Source of the DNA: Cytidiella melzeri
Lineage: Eukaryota > Basidiomycota > Agaricomycetes > Polyporales > Irpicaceae
Length of the DNA: 16,459 nt
Assembly: GCA_022592445.1 (NCBI GenBank)
Contig: JABYQR010000611.1
Location: 1 to 16,459, forward strand
Reading direction: 5' to 3'
Position numbers and translations under genes: made by a program. Below the pieces are notes generated by a model. It ran no database searches. It had not been told where the DNA came from and saw nothing but the letters and a program-made list of their open reading frames with translations. How positions within the stretch are numbered: position 1 is the stretch's first letter; each line of letters begins with the position of its first letter. Below are positions 8,311 to 16,136 of this stretch, one piece after another.

Positions 8311-8700
8311 ACCGACTCACGAAATCGGCAGCGTAGGCGCTCTTACCTTCACGCCGTGTGCACCCCCGACTACCACCACTGCAACCACCACCACTGCAAC
8401 CACCACCACTACCACATTCCGGACTTTACGCGTATGCGTCCCCACGCACAGTGCCTCTCGCGTACCTCCTCCAAGTCGACGACGTGCGCATTCTGCTGGA
8501 CTGTGGCTCGCCGGACTGGTGTCCGGAGGCGGAAGAGGAGGATTGAGGGGAGGAGAGGATGGAGAAGGAGAAGCCGGCCGGAGTGTATGGGTGGGAAGAG
8601 TAGTGGTGATGTTCTTATTCGAGTTCTCGCCTGTGCATCCTCCCTGCACACATGTCAACATTACTGACTTCTTTCCTCCAGACCTCGCACATTCCGGGCA
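8311..8700 (+). pseudogene. Captured fragment resembling the N-terminus of CFT2/CPSF2 (mRNA 3'-end processing factor)
   Basis: CFT2/CPSF2 is a metallo-beta-lactamase-fold subunit of the cleavage and polyadenylation factor. Seen here: a frame with ALTFTP and a Thr-rich ACC repeat (8335-8416); a second frame from about 8416 with HSGLYAYASPRT then LAYLLQVDDVRILLDCG, the family's first strands; a third piece EKPAGVYGWEE before TAG; then an acceptor-like CTTCTTTCCTCCAG, and DLAHSG (8682-8697). The pieces are in different frames with stops between them, so no product is expected. The order is odd: HSGLYAYA precedes LAYLLQ, while DLAHSG comes last. Recognition is from memory of the family; a database search would settle it. 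It lies between the hAT ends, so it was captured by the transposon or moved with it. Confidence 0.65.
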
Positions 8701-8828
8701 CCAGCAGCACCCATTCCTTTTGTGACCAACCATATCCGACTGGTTCAACTCGTCGTACCACGTTGTCGTTGTTGTCGCTGTCGTAGCCGCCGCCGTTAGG
8801 CTGCGCTTCTTGTGCGCTCAGCGTTGGT

Positions 8829-9779
8829 ATGCCGAAACGTTCTGCTGATGAAGACAGTTCTCCTACCGTGAAGAAGGCTCGCTCTGTGGTTCCTGGTGGC
8901 ACCCATCGCAAGATGACTGTTGGTGAACCTCCTCAGCTGCTTCCACCACACATGCAAGGTCCCTGGACTCCTTCGACCGTTTCTCCTGCTATGCTCTCTG
9001 ATACAAAAACTGAAGATCTACCGAGTCTCGCTACGATTTGCAGGCGTATGAATCCGGACAGCTTAGCCTTTCGACTCGGTTCTGACCTCATCAAAGAGCT
9101 CGAAGGCCTTCTCCAACCTGGAATGACCAAAATGCCTCCCTTTTCAGTACGACAAAAAATTCAGAAAAAATATGACGTCGACCGGCGGCACGTCTACGAC
9201 TGGTTCCACAACAGAGGGCTACGCGTCTCGTCCTCTGAGAAACGCAACGAACAACGTGCAGCAAGGCTCAAAGAAGTTCGAACACTCCCGGATACACGCA
9301 TACAGAAAAGAATCAGGACGCGCACGGAGATCGCAGCTGCAGCTTCACCTGCGCCTAGCCCTGCAACCAGCTCTACAGATAGCGGGAGCTCTACTCCCCT
9401 TTGATCAGGTAGTTCTTGTCCGACACCTTCTCCGTCTGCATCTAGTAACCTTATACAGTACGAAGCTGCGTTCCAGATGCATTGACAACACTCAGGGTAT
9501 CCAGCGCAAACATTCAAGGAATACTTGGATACTGGACACTTCCCTCATTCTTCTGTCTTGGTTTACTGTCATATGCACGCTCCTTATTCGCTTTCTACTC
9601 TTCCTGAATATCATGGTCTCCCTGCTATGGCTTGTGATTCTCTCGCAAAAACGCCCGCGGATAGAACCTGCGATTGGATCTCTGAACAACAGAAGATTCC
9701 TTACTCGCCGGATTCCCTTGTGACCTCGCCTGTGCTGGATGCTCAGAAGGCTCAACAGACGCGGAGAGGGCGAACGTGA
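8829..9779 (+). pseudogene. Homeodomain-like DNA-binding protein carried by the hAT element, two in-frame TGA
   Basis: One frame of 316 codons runs from ATG 8829 to TGA 9777-9779, interrupted by TGA at 9402-9404 and 9483-9485; no indel is needed. N-terminus (residues 2-18) has KR and KKAR clusters like a bipartite nuclear signal. Residues about 80-132 look like a divergent homeodomain: helix DLIKELEGLL, then PPFSVRQKIQKKYDV, then the recognition helix RRHVYDWFHNRGLRV with the WFxNxR signature at 125-129. A basic stretch (KRNEQRAARLKE) follows, then a Ala/Ser/Pro/Thr-rich tail, and after the stops a Ser/Tyr-rich region. As it stands a protein of 191 residues retaining the homeodomain could still be made. 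No intron is needed. Role unknown: accessory transposition protein or captured host regulator. Confidence 0.7.
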
Positions 9780-9929
9780 CAACGGCCAGGAGGAAAGATC
9801 GGGATGCGGCTTTACTGTTTACTGTTCTTGTGTATCTAGTGTCAGTGCTATCTATAGTATAAGAATTCCTGTCTGTTCAACAGGCTCCTAGCTACCACAT
9901 GTATATCCTAAATGAGTAAGCAGAATTCT
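9780..9929. other. 3' flank of the homeodomain-like gene inside the hAT; nothing else seen
   Basis: AT-rich stretch with two GAATTC sites. I see no gene or repeat beyond a weak CCTGT/ACAGG hairpin near 9868. Confidence 0.4.
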
Positions 9930-10065
9930 ACCTGTGGGTGACCCGTATGTGGTGGGTACCTGTACCTGCGGGTCAGGTACCCGGCGCTAACTTACCTGCG
10001 CGGTTCTGGGTAGGAGGATTGGTGCACCACATACCTGCGGGTACGGGTGCGGGTTGATCCGCAGG
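9930..10065. repeat. hAT right subterminal repeat cluster
   Basis: Dense ACCTGCGGGT, GGGTACC and GGTGCA-type motifs in both orientations, matching the left cluster at 3970-4124. Confidence 0.75.
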
Positions 10066-10085
10066 TGCACCCGTGCTATGCTTTA
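10066..10085 (-). repeat. hAT right terminal inverted repeat
   Basis: Read on the minus strand it begins TAAAGCATAGCAC and differs from the left terminal repeat at one base of 20. The TSD follows at 10086-10093. Confidence 0.9.
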
Positions 10086-10093
10086 ATGCATTC

Positions 10094-11117
10094 CACTTTT
10101 CCAATTCTTTTGCCAATTCCATCTATTTATTCATCCAACTCCTTATGCACATCTGTGACACACACGAAAACAACAAAACTTTCACCATTTGCATCAACCC
10201 CCTTGACCCCTTGCAGAACTATACTTACCAAGGCCCCCACTGTCCTCGACCACTGTGCCATATGCAACATCTTGTGTTGGAATGGACTCATCCTCAACAC
10301 AATCAAGTCTTCTCACAACGGTTTGACATACCAACAACAATGAATCATCCCAGCATGTTTGCTCCATTGCCAATTGTCAGATATACCCCATATCCCTGGC
10401 GACAGACCTCCTTGGGCGAACATTGGTATCCAAAGAAGTATGCAGACCTTTCTCACAGTCCTTTGTCAACAACTTCCCCCACCTTTCCGTAATCAAGAGG
10501 AAGAACTTGATATCGAGGGACCATGGCTTCGAGAAGTCCGTCGTTAAGAATTGGATTGTGCACGAACCATTGCAGCAGGAGACATGGAGTTTCAACTTCA
10601 GAACGCACTGGGAGTGACAAGGGAATTGACAACAAACCACAACCAACGTGTTCCTCGGGGACGGTTTGACTTGGTACTATGGGAATGGATGGCTCGGTAC
10701 GAACAGTTGAGGAATGAGCTTGATACAAGAGCTCGTGTCAATCTGGGCCGCCGGATTGCACGCGCAGCTAGGAACTCCACCAACTATTACCGTATTCCTT
10801 GACCTTTACAGGTGAATAACACAATCCCTGGTACCCAACTCCAACGCCCTCGCACTCCTTTCCCGTTTGCCAAAACCAAGAACACCGCGTCAGTTGAATG
10901 ACCACGTCAACATCGCCGAATGACCATAACTCCACCAACGGCGTCTTCGGTGATTACGTCTGCGAATGTATCATCTCCGCCGCCATTGTATTGTCCTGCA
11001 GCAGGTTCTCCTCAGTCTTCCATTGTGGTCGAAGAAGATTCACCTCACTCACCATCATTGCCTCTTACGTCCCTTAGCGATAATGATGAGGCCACCCTTG
11101 CAGACAATGAGTCTTAA
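10094..11117 (+). pseudogene. Host element R, ORF b, main part, broken
   Basis: It continues the frame opened at 3839, entering directly after the hAT TSD (HFSNSFANSIYLF). The first part runs to about 10490 and includes PRPLCHMQHLVLEWTH and VRYTPYPWRQTS. A frameshift near 10440-10490 leads to a second frame with EEELDIEGPWLREVRR, a TAA at 10545-10547, RGRFDLVLWEWMARYEQLRN, TGA at 10800-10802, TGA at 10899-10901, a Ser/Pro-rich tail and the final stop at 11115-11117, a few bases before the polypurine tract. Original length with the N-terminal piece is about 380 codons. I do not recognise a family. Position, directly before a 3' LTR, suggests the last ORF of an LTR retroelement. Confidence 0.5.
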
Positions 11118-11126
11118 AGGGGAGGT
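11116..11126 (+). other. Polypurine tract
   Basis: AAAGGGGAGG directly after the ORF b stop and just before a TG that begins the LTR. This is the usual place for the plus-strand primer of reverse transcription. Confidence 0.7.
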
Positions 11127-11128
11127 AA

Positions 11129-11682
11129 TGTTACAAACGGTCTTCACACTCCGCTATTTTCATTCTTTTCTCGTCACAGTAGATATCCATTTCTTTGCTT
11201 TGTCTTGACAATCCAACTTGTCCTTCCCTCATCACTTTCAATCCCTTGTCATTTCCGTTCAACACGGACTGTTATGTCATTGATTCCCCTTTCTTTGCTC
11301 TTGTTACTTCGGACCTAACTCTGATTGATTACCATTGCCTTGGTTCTACCCTTGGCTCTTCCATAACTCCGTCACCGTGCTATCGGGTCCAACCCCATCT
11401 ATCCCCTACTTTGGGTCCAACCCCTTTTTTAATGTTCTTTGACTCATGTTCCATCTCTCCATTGTCTATTGTTCTTTCTTTCCATTTGTTGGTTACCACT
11501 ACGTCGGACTGGTCCATAAGTAGTTAAGTCAACATGTATAAATAGCTGCTAGACATAGGGCTAGAACCTCAGTCTGGCCACTTTGTATCAATATTCCTTG
11601 TATCGATCCATCATCTGTCTGCCATTGTGCTTGACAGCGACCGCCCGGCCTAGACCATCATTCAACCTTGTGTGTAGTTACA
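11129..11682 (+). mobile_element. 3' LTR of host element R (about 554 bp)
   Basis: It starts TGTTACAAACGG after the polypurine tract. A plausible end is GTAGTTACA at 11682, giving TG...CA and near-matching inverted tips (TGTTAC and TGTAAC). A TATA box at 11537 fits an LTR promoter. The right end is uncertain, since I cannot compare it with a 5' LTR; the degraded minus-strand gag begins immediately after it. Confidence 0.6.
11537..11544 (+). promoter_or_regulatory. TATA box in the LTR of element R
   Basis: TATAAATA about 145 bp before the proposed LTR end. No donor-type repeat like that of the family A solo LTRs follows it. Confidence 0.5.
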
Positions 11683-12895
11683 CCAAGGGGTTCTGACTTG
11701 ACAACTTGTCTCTTGACAATAGTCAGTCTTAACACATCGATAGCTGCTACACGTGGTCCACAAGGAGGTGGGTGAGGGACTGCAGGCTTGATACACGTGC
11801 GTGCAATGTGATTGGGGTCTGTGGTAAGTTCCTGGCAGTTGTAACACCACCGTCCTTGCTGCTTTTGAAGGTGTCAACCTCTATGGGAACTGAACCATTC
11901 GAGGTTTGGGGAACCGGGGTAAACCTGGGCTGAGACTCGACGTGGTCAATGAGGGAACAGACAGAATTTTTATTTCTGTTGTTTCTCTGATGTGGGCATA
12001 CGCAGCCGCCATTTTCAGAGACCTGTCAATCCAGCCTTGGTAATTGGCTGGAGGTGTTTCAGCTGTTGCCAGCTGTCCGTAGATGTATTCAGGGAGACCC
12101 TTGATGAACCAAATCTCCTTGTCTTTGTCGCTCAACTGTTGATGCGACCCATGTGTAATTGGAAATCAGTGATGGATGTACCTACGTCACGCGCATTCTT
12201 TTCCTTTTTATCAGCTCCACAGAGCTTATCCAATTCACAGATGGCAGTGTCTTCGGGCGTTGCATCGCTGAAGTACTTTTTGAGTTCAGCCTTGAACTTG
12301 GCCCATGTGTTGAGGCTGTCTGGCAAACCACCATTGTTGTAAGCCATGTGGTCTGTGACTGGTATTGCCCATTGGGCAGCTTTCTCCGATAAACAATAGA
12401 TGGCTGACAGAACCTTGGTTTTTTCTTCGGTGATGCGGCAGTCACCCAGTAGGCTTTGCATTGCAACAAGAATTGCTCTAAGTCACGGCCACGTTTGCTC
12501 TTGTACCTATCAGGCTTGGAATTGTTATTGTTGACCCTGACTTGCAGCCTCGGCATTGCTTGCGCAACTGCAGCTACAATAGCTGCAATCAGGGCGGATC
12601 TACTGCGGGTGTTGCCATTATGATGGTACGGGATTGGTGGTGGCAACCGTGGGTAATTCAGGAGTTACTGGTGAGATTTCCGGTATAGATTCAGGGATAG
12701 TAGGGACAGGGACGGCAGTGGTGATTTTGGGTAAAACTGGTGTAACTAAACTGGTATCAAGCTCTGGTTCTCCTAGAACTTTGATTTCTCCAGGAACTTT
12801 GACAATCAACGGGATTTGACTGTTATCACAGGGTACGTAACCGGAGTATCATTGTCCTTCTCTGAAGTGAGGAGATACCGGTGCGAACCGTTGAC
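11683..12895 (-). pseudogene. Gag of a second LTR retrotransposon, minus strand, several frameshifts, cut at its 3' side
   Basis: Reading from 12895 down: a segment VEVNGSHRYLLTSEKDND, then a Pro/Thr/Val-rich repeat region (PVLPKITTAVPVPTIPE), then ALIAAIVAAVAQA and RGRDLEQFLLQCKAYW. After a frameshift near 12450 comes ITEEKTKVLSAIYCLSEKAAQW, FKAELKKYFSDATPEDTA and ITDFQLHMGRIN; after another shift near 12137, LSDKDKEIWFIKGLPEYIY. This is the gypsy-type capsid pattern. Further on, in yet another frame, a CCHC-like knuckle WCYNCQELTTDPNHIARTC (about 11795-11850). At least four frame changes; no function expected. The reading reaches the LTR at 11682, where the element is truncated; no pol follows. 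Confidence 0.75.
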
Positions 12896-13025
12896 TTCAA
12901 TTGAAACATGGTTGTTTGTTGCAGATTTCTATGTATGTGTGATCTTCCTCGTTATTGTGACACTCCTGGAGGTTGTTGGGTTCAAAGACATGAAGTAAAT
13001 TATTGCACTCAATGATTGATATCTA

Positions 13026-13701
13026 CTACAAAGGGAGTTTCTCAAAATATCCTCCGTCTGCTACAAATGCAACTCTACCCGTAACTTCTGTCAGCCACTT
13101 GCGTAATTGTGCGAAGTTGATTTGTCCAACTGACTGCAAGCCCCAATTCAGTACTTTGAGTTGGATGGGGGTGCACGTGGAGAGTACTTCCTCCGTGTGG
13201 TCAATGAGGTGCAGAAGTTTATTGTTGAGGAGTAAGACCGCCTTGGTCTGTGGATTGTTCCAATCACGAGTGAGTTTGATCAGAATCTTGAGGTGTCTGG
13301 TAGTGGCCTCGATCTTGGCTTGAGGATGCCAACTTGATCCTTGATGGCAAACTTATGGAAGTCAAGTGTCACTGGTTTCTGCACATCCAGTTGGGGTGGT
13401 GCAGGTGCCCAGGAGAGTGGTCCTTGAGAGATGGCTTCTCAATACAGTTGGCGAGGGTTTGAGCACGTTCTGTGCATGTACGTTCCTTGATGGACTCGTT
13501 GTTACGAGCAAACTTTTTGTGGTCGAGGTGTGGGAGTCTAGTGCCAAGAGGGTGGTAGTGAGGACAGTGTGAGACGTACGAAACAATGGCTTCAAGGTCT
13601 TTCTCTGTGTAGAGATGGGGACAACCTTGTTTGTGCAGTTCTTGTCGAGCCTCAAAGAAGGACTCGAGTACATTACAATGGATGTGTACGTCTTTAGGCA
13701 T
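13026..13701 (-). pseudogene. Pre-gag ORF of the minus-strand retroelement, frameshifted
   Basis: ATG at 13701 (MPKDVHIHCNVLESFFEARQ) opens a frame to about 13370. The following text needs other frames: one with PAPPQLDVQKPVTLDFHKF and, from about 13325, one running KIEATTRHLKILIKLTRDW to LPL and TAG at 13026-13028. It lies upstream of the minus-strand gag and is separate from it. No retroelement enzyme motif is visible. Its C-terminal third aligns without gaps with the intact ORF at 15357-16136: KAVLL/KAQLL, LQSVGQINF/LKSLGRISF, then RKW/RRW. A strong acceptor-like TTTTCCCCACAG lies upstream near 13785. Confidence 0.5.
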
Positions 13702-14107
13702 TACAACCACAAGGTGAGAAGTGAGATCAAAGGTCCGGGCCAATACAATGTACTGATAAACTGGGGGGGCTAAACTTTTCAAAACTGTGGGGAAAAGGAA
13801 GTGTGCGGTTGCGCAACATCTGGGCGAGTGTACGGAGATTCTACCTAATGTCAAGAACACAACCAAACTCTATGCAGAGCCAGGAAGTGACAACAAGATG
13901 GGAGGAAAAACAGGCTAACTTGTGTGGACAATGACAACAGGGGTGTATGTGATGAGGAGGAGTGGACATACGACAACAAGGGATCAGCCAGCAATGAGCT
14001 AAAGACCAGGTCAAATTAGTACAGTGATGAACCTAGTACATGTCACAGATTTTCAATGTTTCTACAAGACTTGCCTTACCAGGCAACGGTATTATTGGGA
14101 ATATTTA
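13702..14107. other. Probable 5' leader of the minus-strand element and junction with the right-hand element
   Basis: No supported gene. The minus strand here is pyrimidine-rich with CTTGTTGTC-type words and acceptor-like sites, which would fit a leader. I could not place the LTR of the minus-strand element or the exact start of the right-hand LTR. Confidence 0.35.
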
Positions 14108-14220
14108 AGCGCTTGTCAAGCGCTTATCCAGCGCTTATCCGGCGTCTATTTAGGCGCTTATCCAGCGCTTATCTAGCGCTTATCTGGCGCTTATCAGGCG
14201 CCTATTCCGGCGCTTATTCT
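14108..14220. repeat. Minisatellite of AGCGCTTATCC-type units
   Basis: About ten units of 11 bp, mostly (A/G)GCGCTTATC(C/T), several containing the palindrome AGCGCT. A related pair (GGCGCCTATCTAGAGCGCTTAT) occurs near the left end of solo LTR copy 2, about 5493-5514. Beyond it, GATGCGCT is repeated four times at 14238-14276. Confidence 0.85.
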
Positions 14221-14606
14221 CAGTGCCTATCAATTGATGCGCTGATGCGCCTTCTGTCTCTGATGCGCTGATGCGCTCCTTTCCTTATCTGTGTATCACA
14301 TGATAGAACTCTCTGGAACATTGTGGAACATGCTGGAACTATGATGTCATAGTATAGAACATTCCATTAGATGATGTCATAGTTCTTAGAACCTTCTGGA
14401 AAAGTCTAGCCTTGTCTTAGAACAAGCTAGAACAAGTCTAGCCTTGGAGCTGGGTCATGGGGTCAGGTCATGGGGACAATTGCTATTGGTTGATTATTGA
14501 AGTGGCACCACTAGGGCATAGGGCATGCTTAGTAAGGTAGATTACTTCGCTTACTCATGTAGGTATTAGGGGTCTTAAGGTAGTACCTGGGGTCCTCCCC
14601 TTCATG

Positions 14607-14614
14607 TATATATA
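14607..14614 (+). promoter_or_regulatory. TATA box of the right-hand retroelement LTR
   Basis: TATATATA, followed 146 bp later by a strong donor (GGTGAGTAG at 14752). It would drive the two plus-strand ORFs to the right. The LTR borders are not resolved; the unit from about 14090 to 14870 is probably LTR. Confidence 0.55.
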
Positions 14615-14752
14615 GAGGCACTCCTGAGGGCATATCCCCTCAGTCTTATCCACTCTGTTGAACCAGGACTACTCAGTACCCACCAGTACTTCGCTCACCA
14701 CCACTCTAACTCTCTATTACACACTATCTCCCCAAGTTTATCAATTTATCTG

Positions 14753-15351
14753 GTGAGTAGTAACCTTACTGTTACATTTGGATAAGACTGCCCCTACTCC
14801 CTCACGTCTCTGGACGTGCTGGAGGTTTCTTTCCCTTTCTTCTAGGTCTTGTGCCTGTGCGTGGGCCCCTTTACAAACCCTCTAGACATAGAGGTAGCCG
14901 GACCATAGGCTTTAAGTGGTAGTCATGTCTAGGCTTTGCCTTGATGTGCACAACTTGAATCACCCTCTCGCCCGACGCTCCTAGAGCTGATCAGAGCAGG
15001 GGTTGGCATTATGCCAACATGATGAAAGTGTGCCTCCCCACAGGCGATAGTGGAGTCTGGTGTCAGACAGCTCGTTATAAGAGCTAGACAACAGGACTAG
15101 AAACCCATGAGTGCCTAGGCACGTAGACGGGTAACTTGTTCTGGCCGGACTTAGGGTCAGTGTAATACTGATCCGCCAACCATTTGCCGCATGGGTGGAA
15201 CCATGACGGAGATCCTTACACCACCGGACCTGGAGAGAGAGTCCAGGCCGACGCCGGCACTACCCCACGCACACACAGGACCTCTCCTTTATGGAGATTT
15301 TGTTCCGCACACCACTGAGCTGACAAGCTCATCACACTTTGTCACACACAG
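14753..15351 (+). other. Putative 5' UTR intron, donor 14753, acceptor 15351
   Basis: GTGAGTAG at 14753 is a consensus donor. TTTGTCACACACAG ending at 15351 is a good acceptor, five bases before the ATG of the intact ORF. A nearer acceptor (CCCTTTCTTCTAG) ends near 14844. The long option would remove the whole stem-loop region. Not proven without transcript data. Confidence 0.4.
14879..15247 (+). other. Stem-loop-rich leader of the right-hand retroelement
   Basis: At least eight local hairpins in 370 bases: 14879-14894 CCTCTA/TAGAGG; 15002-15018 GTTGGCA/TGCCAAC; 15055-15068 GTCTG/CAGAC; 15069-15085 AGCTC/GAGCT, stacked directly on the previous one; 15111-15122 GTGCCTAGGCAC; 15154-15174 GGGTCAGT/ACTGATCC (one G-U); 15176-15198 CCAACCAT/ATGGGTGG (one mismatch); 15229-15247 CCTGGA/TCCAGG. 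No tRNA or known ribozyme core is recognised. Confidence 0.6.
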
Positions 15352-15356
15352 TCACC

Positions 15357-16136
15357 ATGCCTCTCTCCCGCTTCATCGCTGCTAGGTCTGGTCGCAAGGC
15401 CCCCTACTCTGTCCCTGTCCGCAACGAAGTCACTGGACTTCAAGAACGCCTCTCAGTCTCCAAGGAGACTCTTGACAAGTTCAAGGATGCTGGCAAGCCT
15501 CGCCGGCTTAAGTATCCCGACAACAAGCCTCTCATCAAGAGGATCGACCTCGAGGAGCAGGCTCGCACCACCATCGAGCATGAGGAGAACCAGGATCGTA
15601 TGAGACAGGTCTCTCACCTCATGTCTCAACTCAGCCTTCTCGACCGTATCGAGAAGCAGGAGAAGGAAAAGGCCGAAAAGCTTACCCTTCTCCAGCGTAT
15701 TGAGGAGCGCAATCAACGCGCTTACATTCCCACTCCCACTCCGCTCCCCGCTTCTCTACACTTCCGTAAGACGAAGCTTATACTTCGTCAACAGGAATTC
15801 GAACCAATGGTCACGGCAGCTTGCCAACGGCTTGAGCCTGTGCTCAAGAAGTTGGATGCATCTTTCGCGAGTGGTGGGCAATCTTCTAGCCACCAGCTCA
15901 ACACTCGTCGAGAAAAAGCACAGCTGCTGATCGGTCGTGTCTTCATGATCGAACAATGGTTCAAGGAGAATCACACAGACAAGATGTCGAATAGGGAATG
16001 GAGGATGCTAAAAAAGGACTTGAAGAGTTTAGGCAGGATTAGTTTTGTAGACATACATCGGAGATGGGGTTACATACTAGAATTGCTAGAAGGGCTGTTC
16101 GACATGAACGCCTTTGTATATGCGGAAATGGAATAA
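15357..16136 (+). CDS. Pre-gag coiled-coil protein of an LTR retroelement (function unknown), intact, 259 aa
   Basis: ATG at 15357 has a strong context (GTCACCATGC). The frame is uninterrupted to TAA at 16134-16136, unlike nearly every other ORF here. N-terminus is basic (MPLSRFIAARSGRKAP). Residues about 60-115 form a charged helix, probably a coiled coil (IDLEEQARTTIEHEENQ ... IEKQEKEKAEKLTLLQRIEE). A Pro/Thr linker follows (PTPTPLP). The C-terminal half has KAQLLIGRVFMIEQWFKEN, MLKKDLKSLGRISFVDIHRRW and ends NAFVYAEME. No protease, RT, integrase or zinc knuckle is present. It sits between an LTR-type promoter with structured leader and a second ORF, the layout of a small ORF before gag. 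The broken ORF at 13026-13701 looks related. Possible roles, all inferred: RNA binding, particle assembly or host interaction. It could instead be a divergent gag. Confidence 0.7.
   Translation: MPLSRFIAARSGRKAPYSVPVRNEVTGLQERLSVSKETLDKFKDAGKPRRLKYPDNKPLIKRIDLEEQARTTIEHEENQDRMRQVSHLMSQLSLLDRIEKQEKEKAEKLTLLQRIEERNQRAYIPTPTPLPASLHFRKTKLILRQQEFEPMVTAACQRLEPVLKKLDASFASGGQSSSHQLNTRREKAQLLIGRVFMIEQWFKENHTDKMSNREWRMLKKDLKSLGRISFVDIHRRWGYILELLEGLFDMNAFVYAEME

Larger units (their letters stand above)
3959..10085. mobile_element. hAT-family DNA transposon, 6127 bp, carrying extra genes and a nested solo LTR
   Basis: Both ends carry a 20-bp terminal inverted repeat with one mismatch, starting TAAAG, which fits the hAT YARNG rule; the 8-bp TSD lies just outside. 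Inner ends hold many ACCTGCGGGT-like subterminal motifs. Contents are a nine-exon transposase relic (minus strand), a CFT2-like fragment and a homeodomain-like gene (plus strand). A 726-bp solo LTR inside accounts for part of the length; without it and its extra TSD the element is 5396 bp. It interrupts ORF b of host element R in frame. The copy is defective because its transposase is broken. Confidence 0.92.

Noticed and set aside
8317..8748. Minus-strand frame with long Val run
   Set aside because: It is the complement of the ACC repeat and CFT2-like fragment; composition comes from the trinucleotide repeat.
9172..9723. Alternative plus-strand frame with hydrophobic segment
   Set aside because: It overlaps the homeodomain-like gene in another frame; the homeodomain frame explains the motifs and continues across both TGA codons.
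12618..12819. Genes on the plus strand from Gly/Val-rich repeat frame
   Set aside because: It is the complement of the Pro/Thr-rich segment of the minus-strand gag.
14879..15247. Group I intron, hammerhead or tRNA array
   Set aside because: No consistent P3-P7 core, no CUGAUGA...GAAA core and no cloverleaf with T-loop could be drawn; described only as stem-loop-rich.
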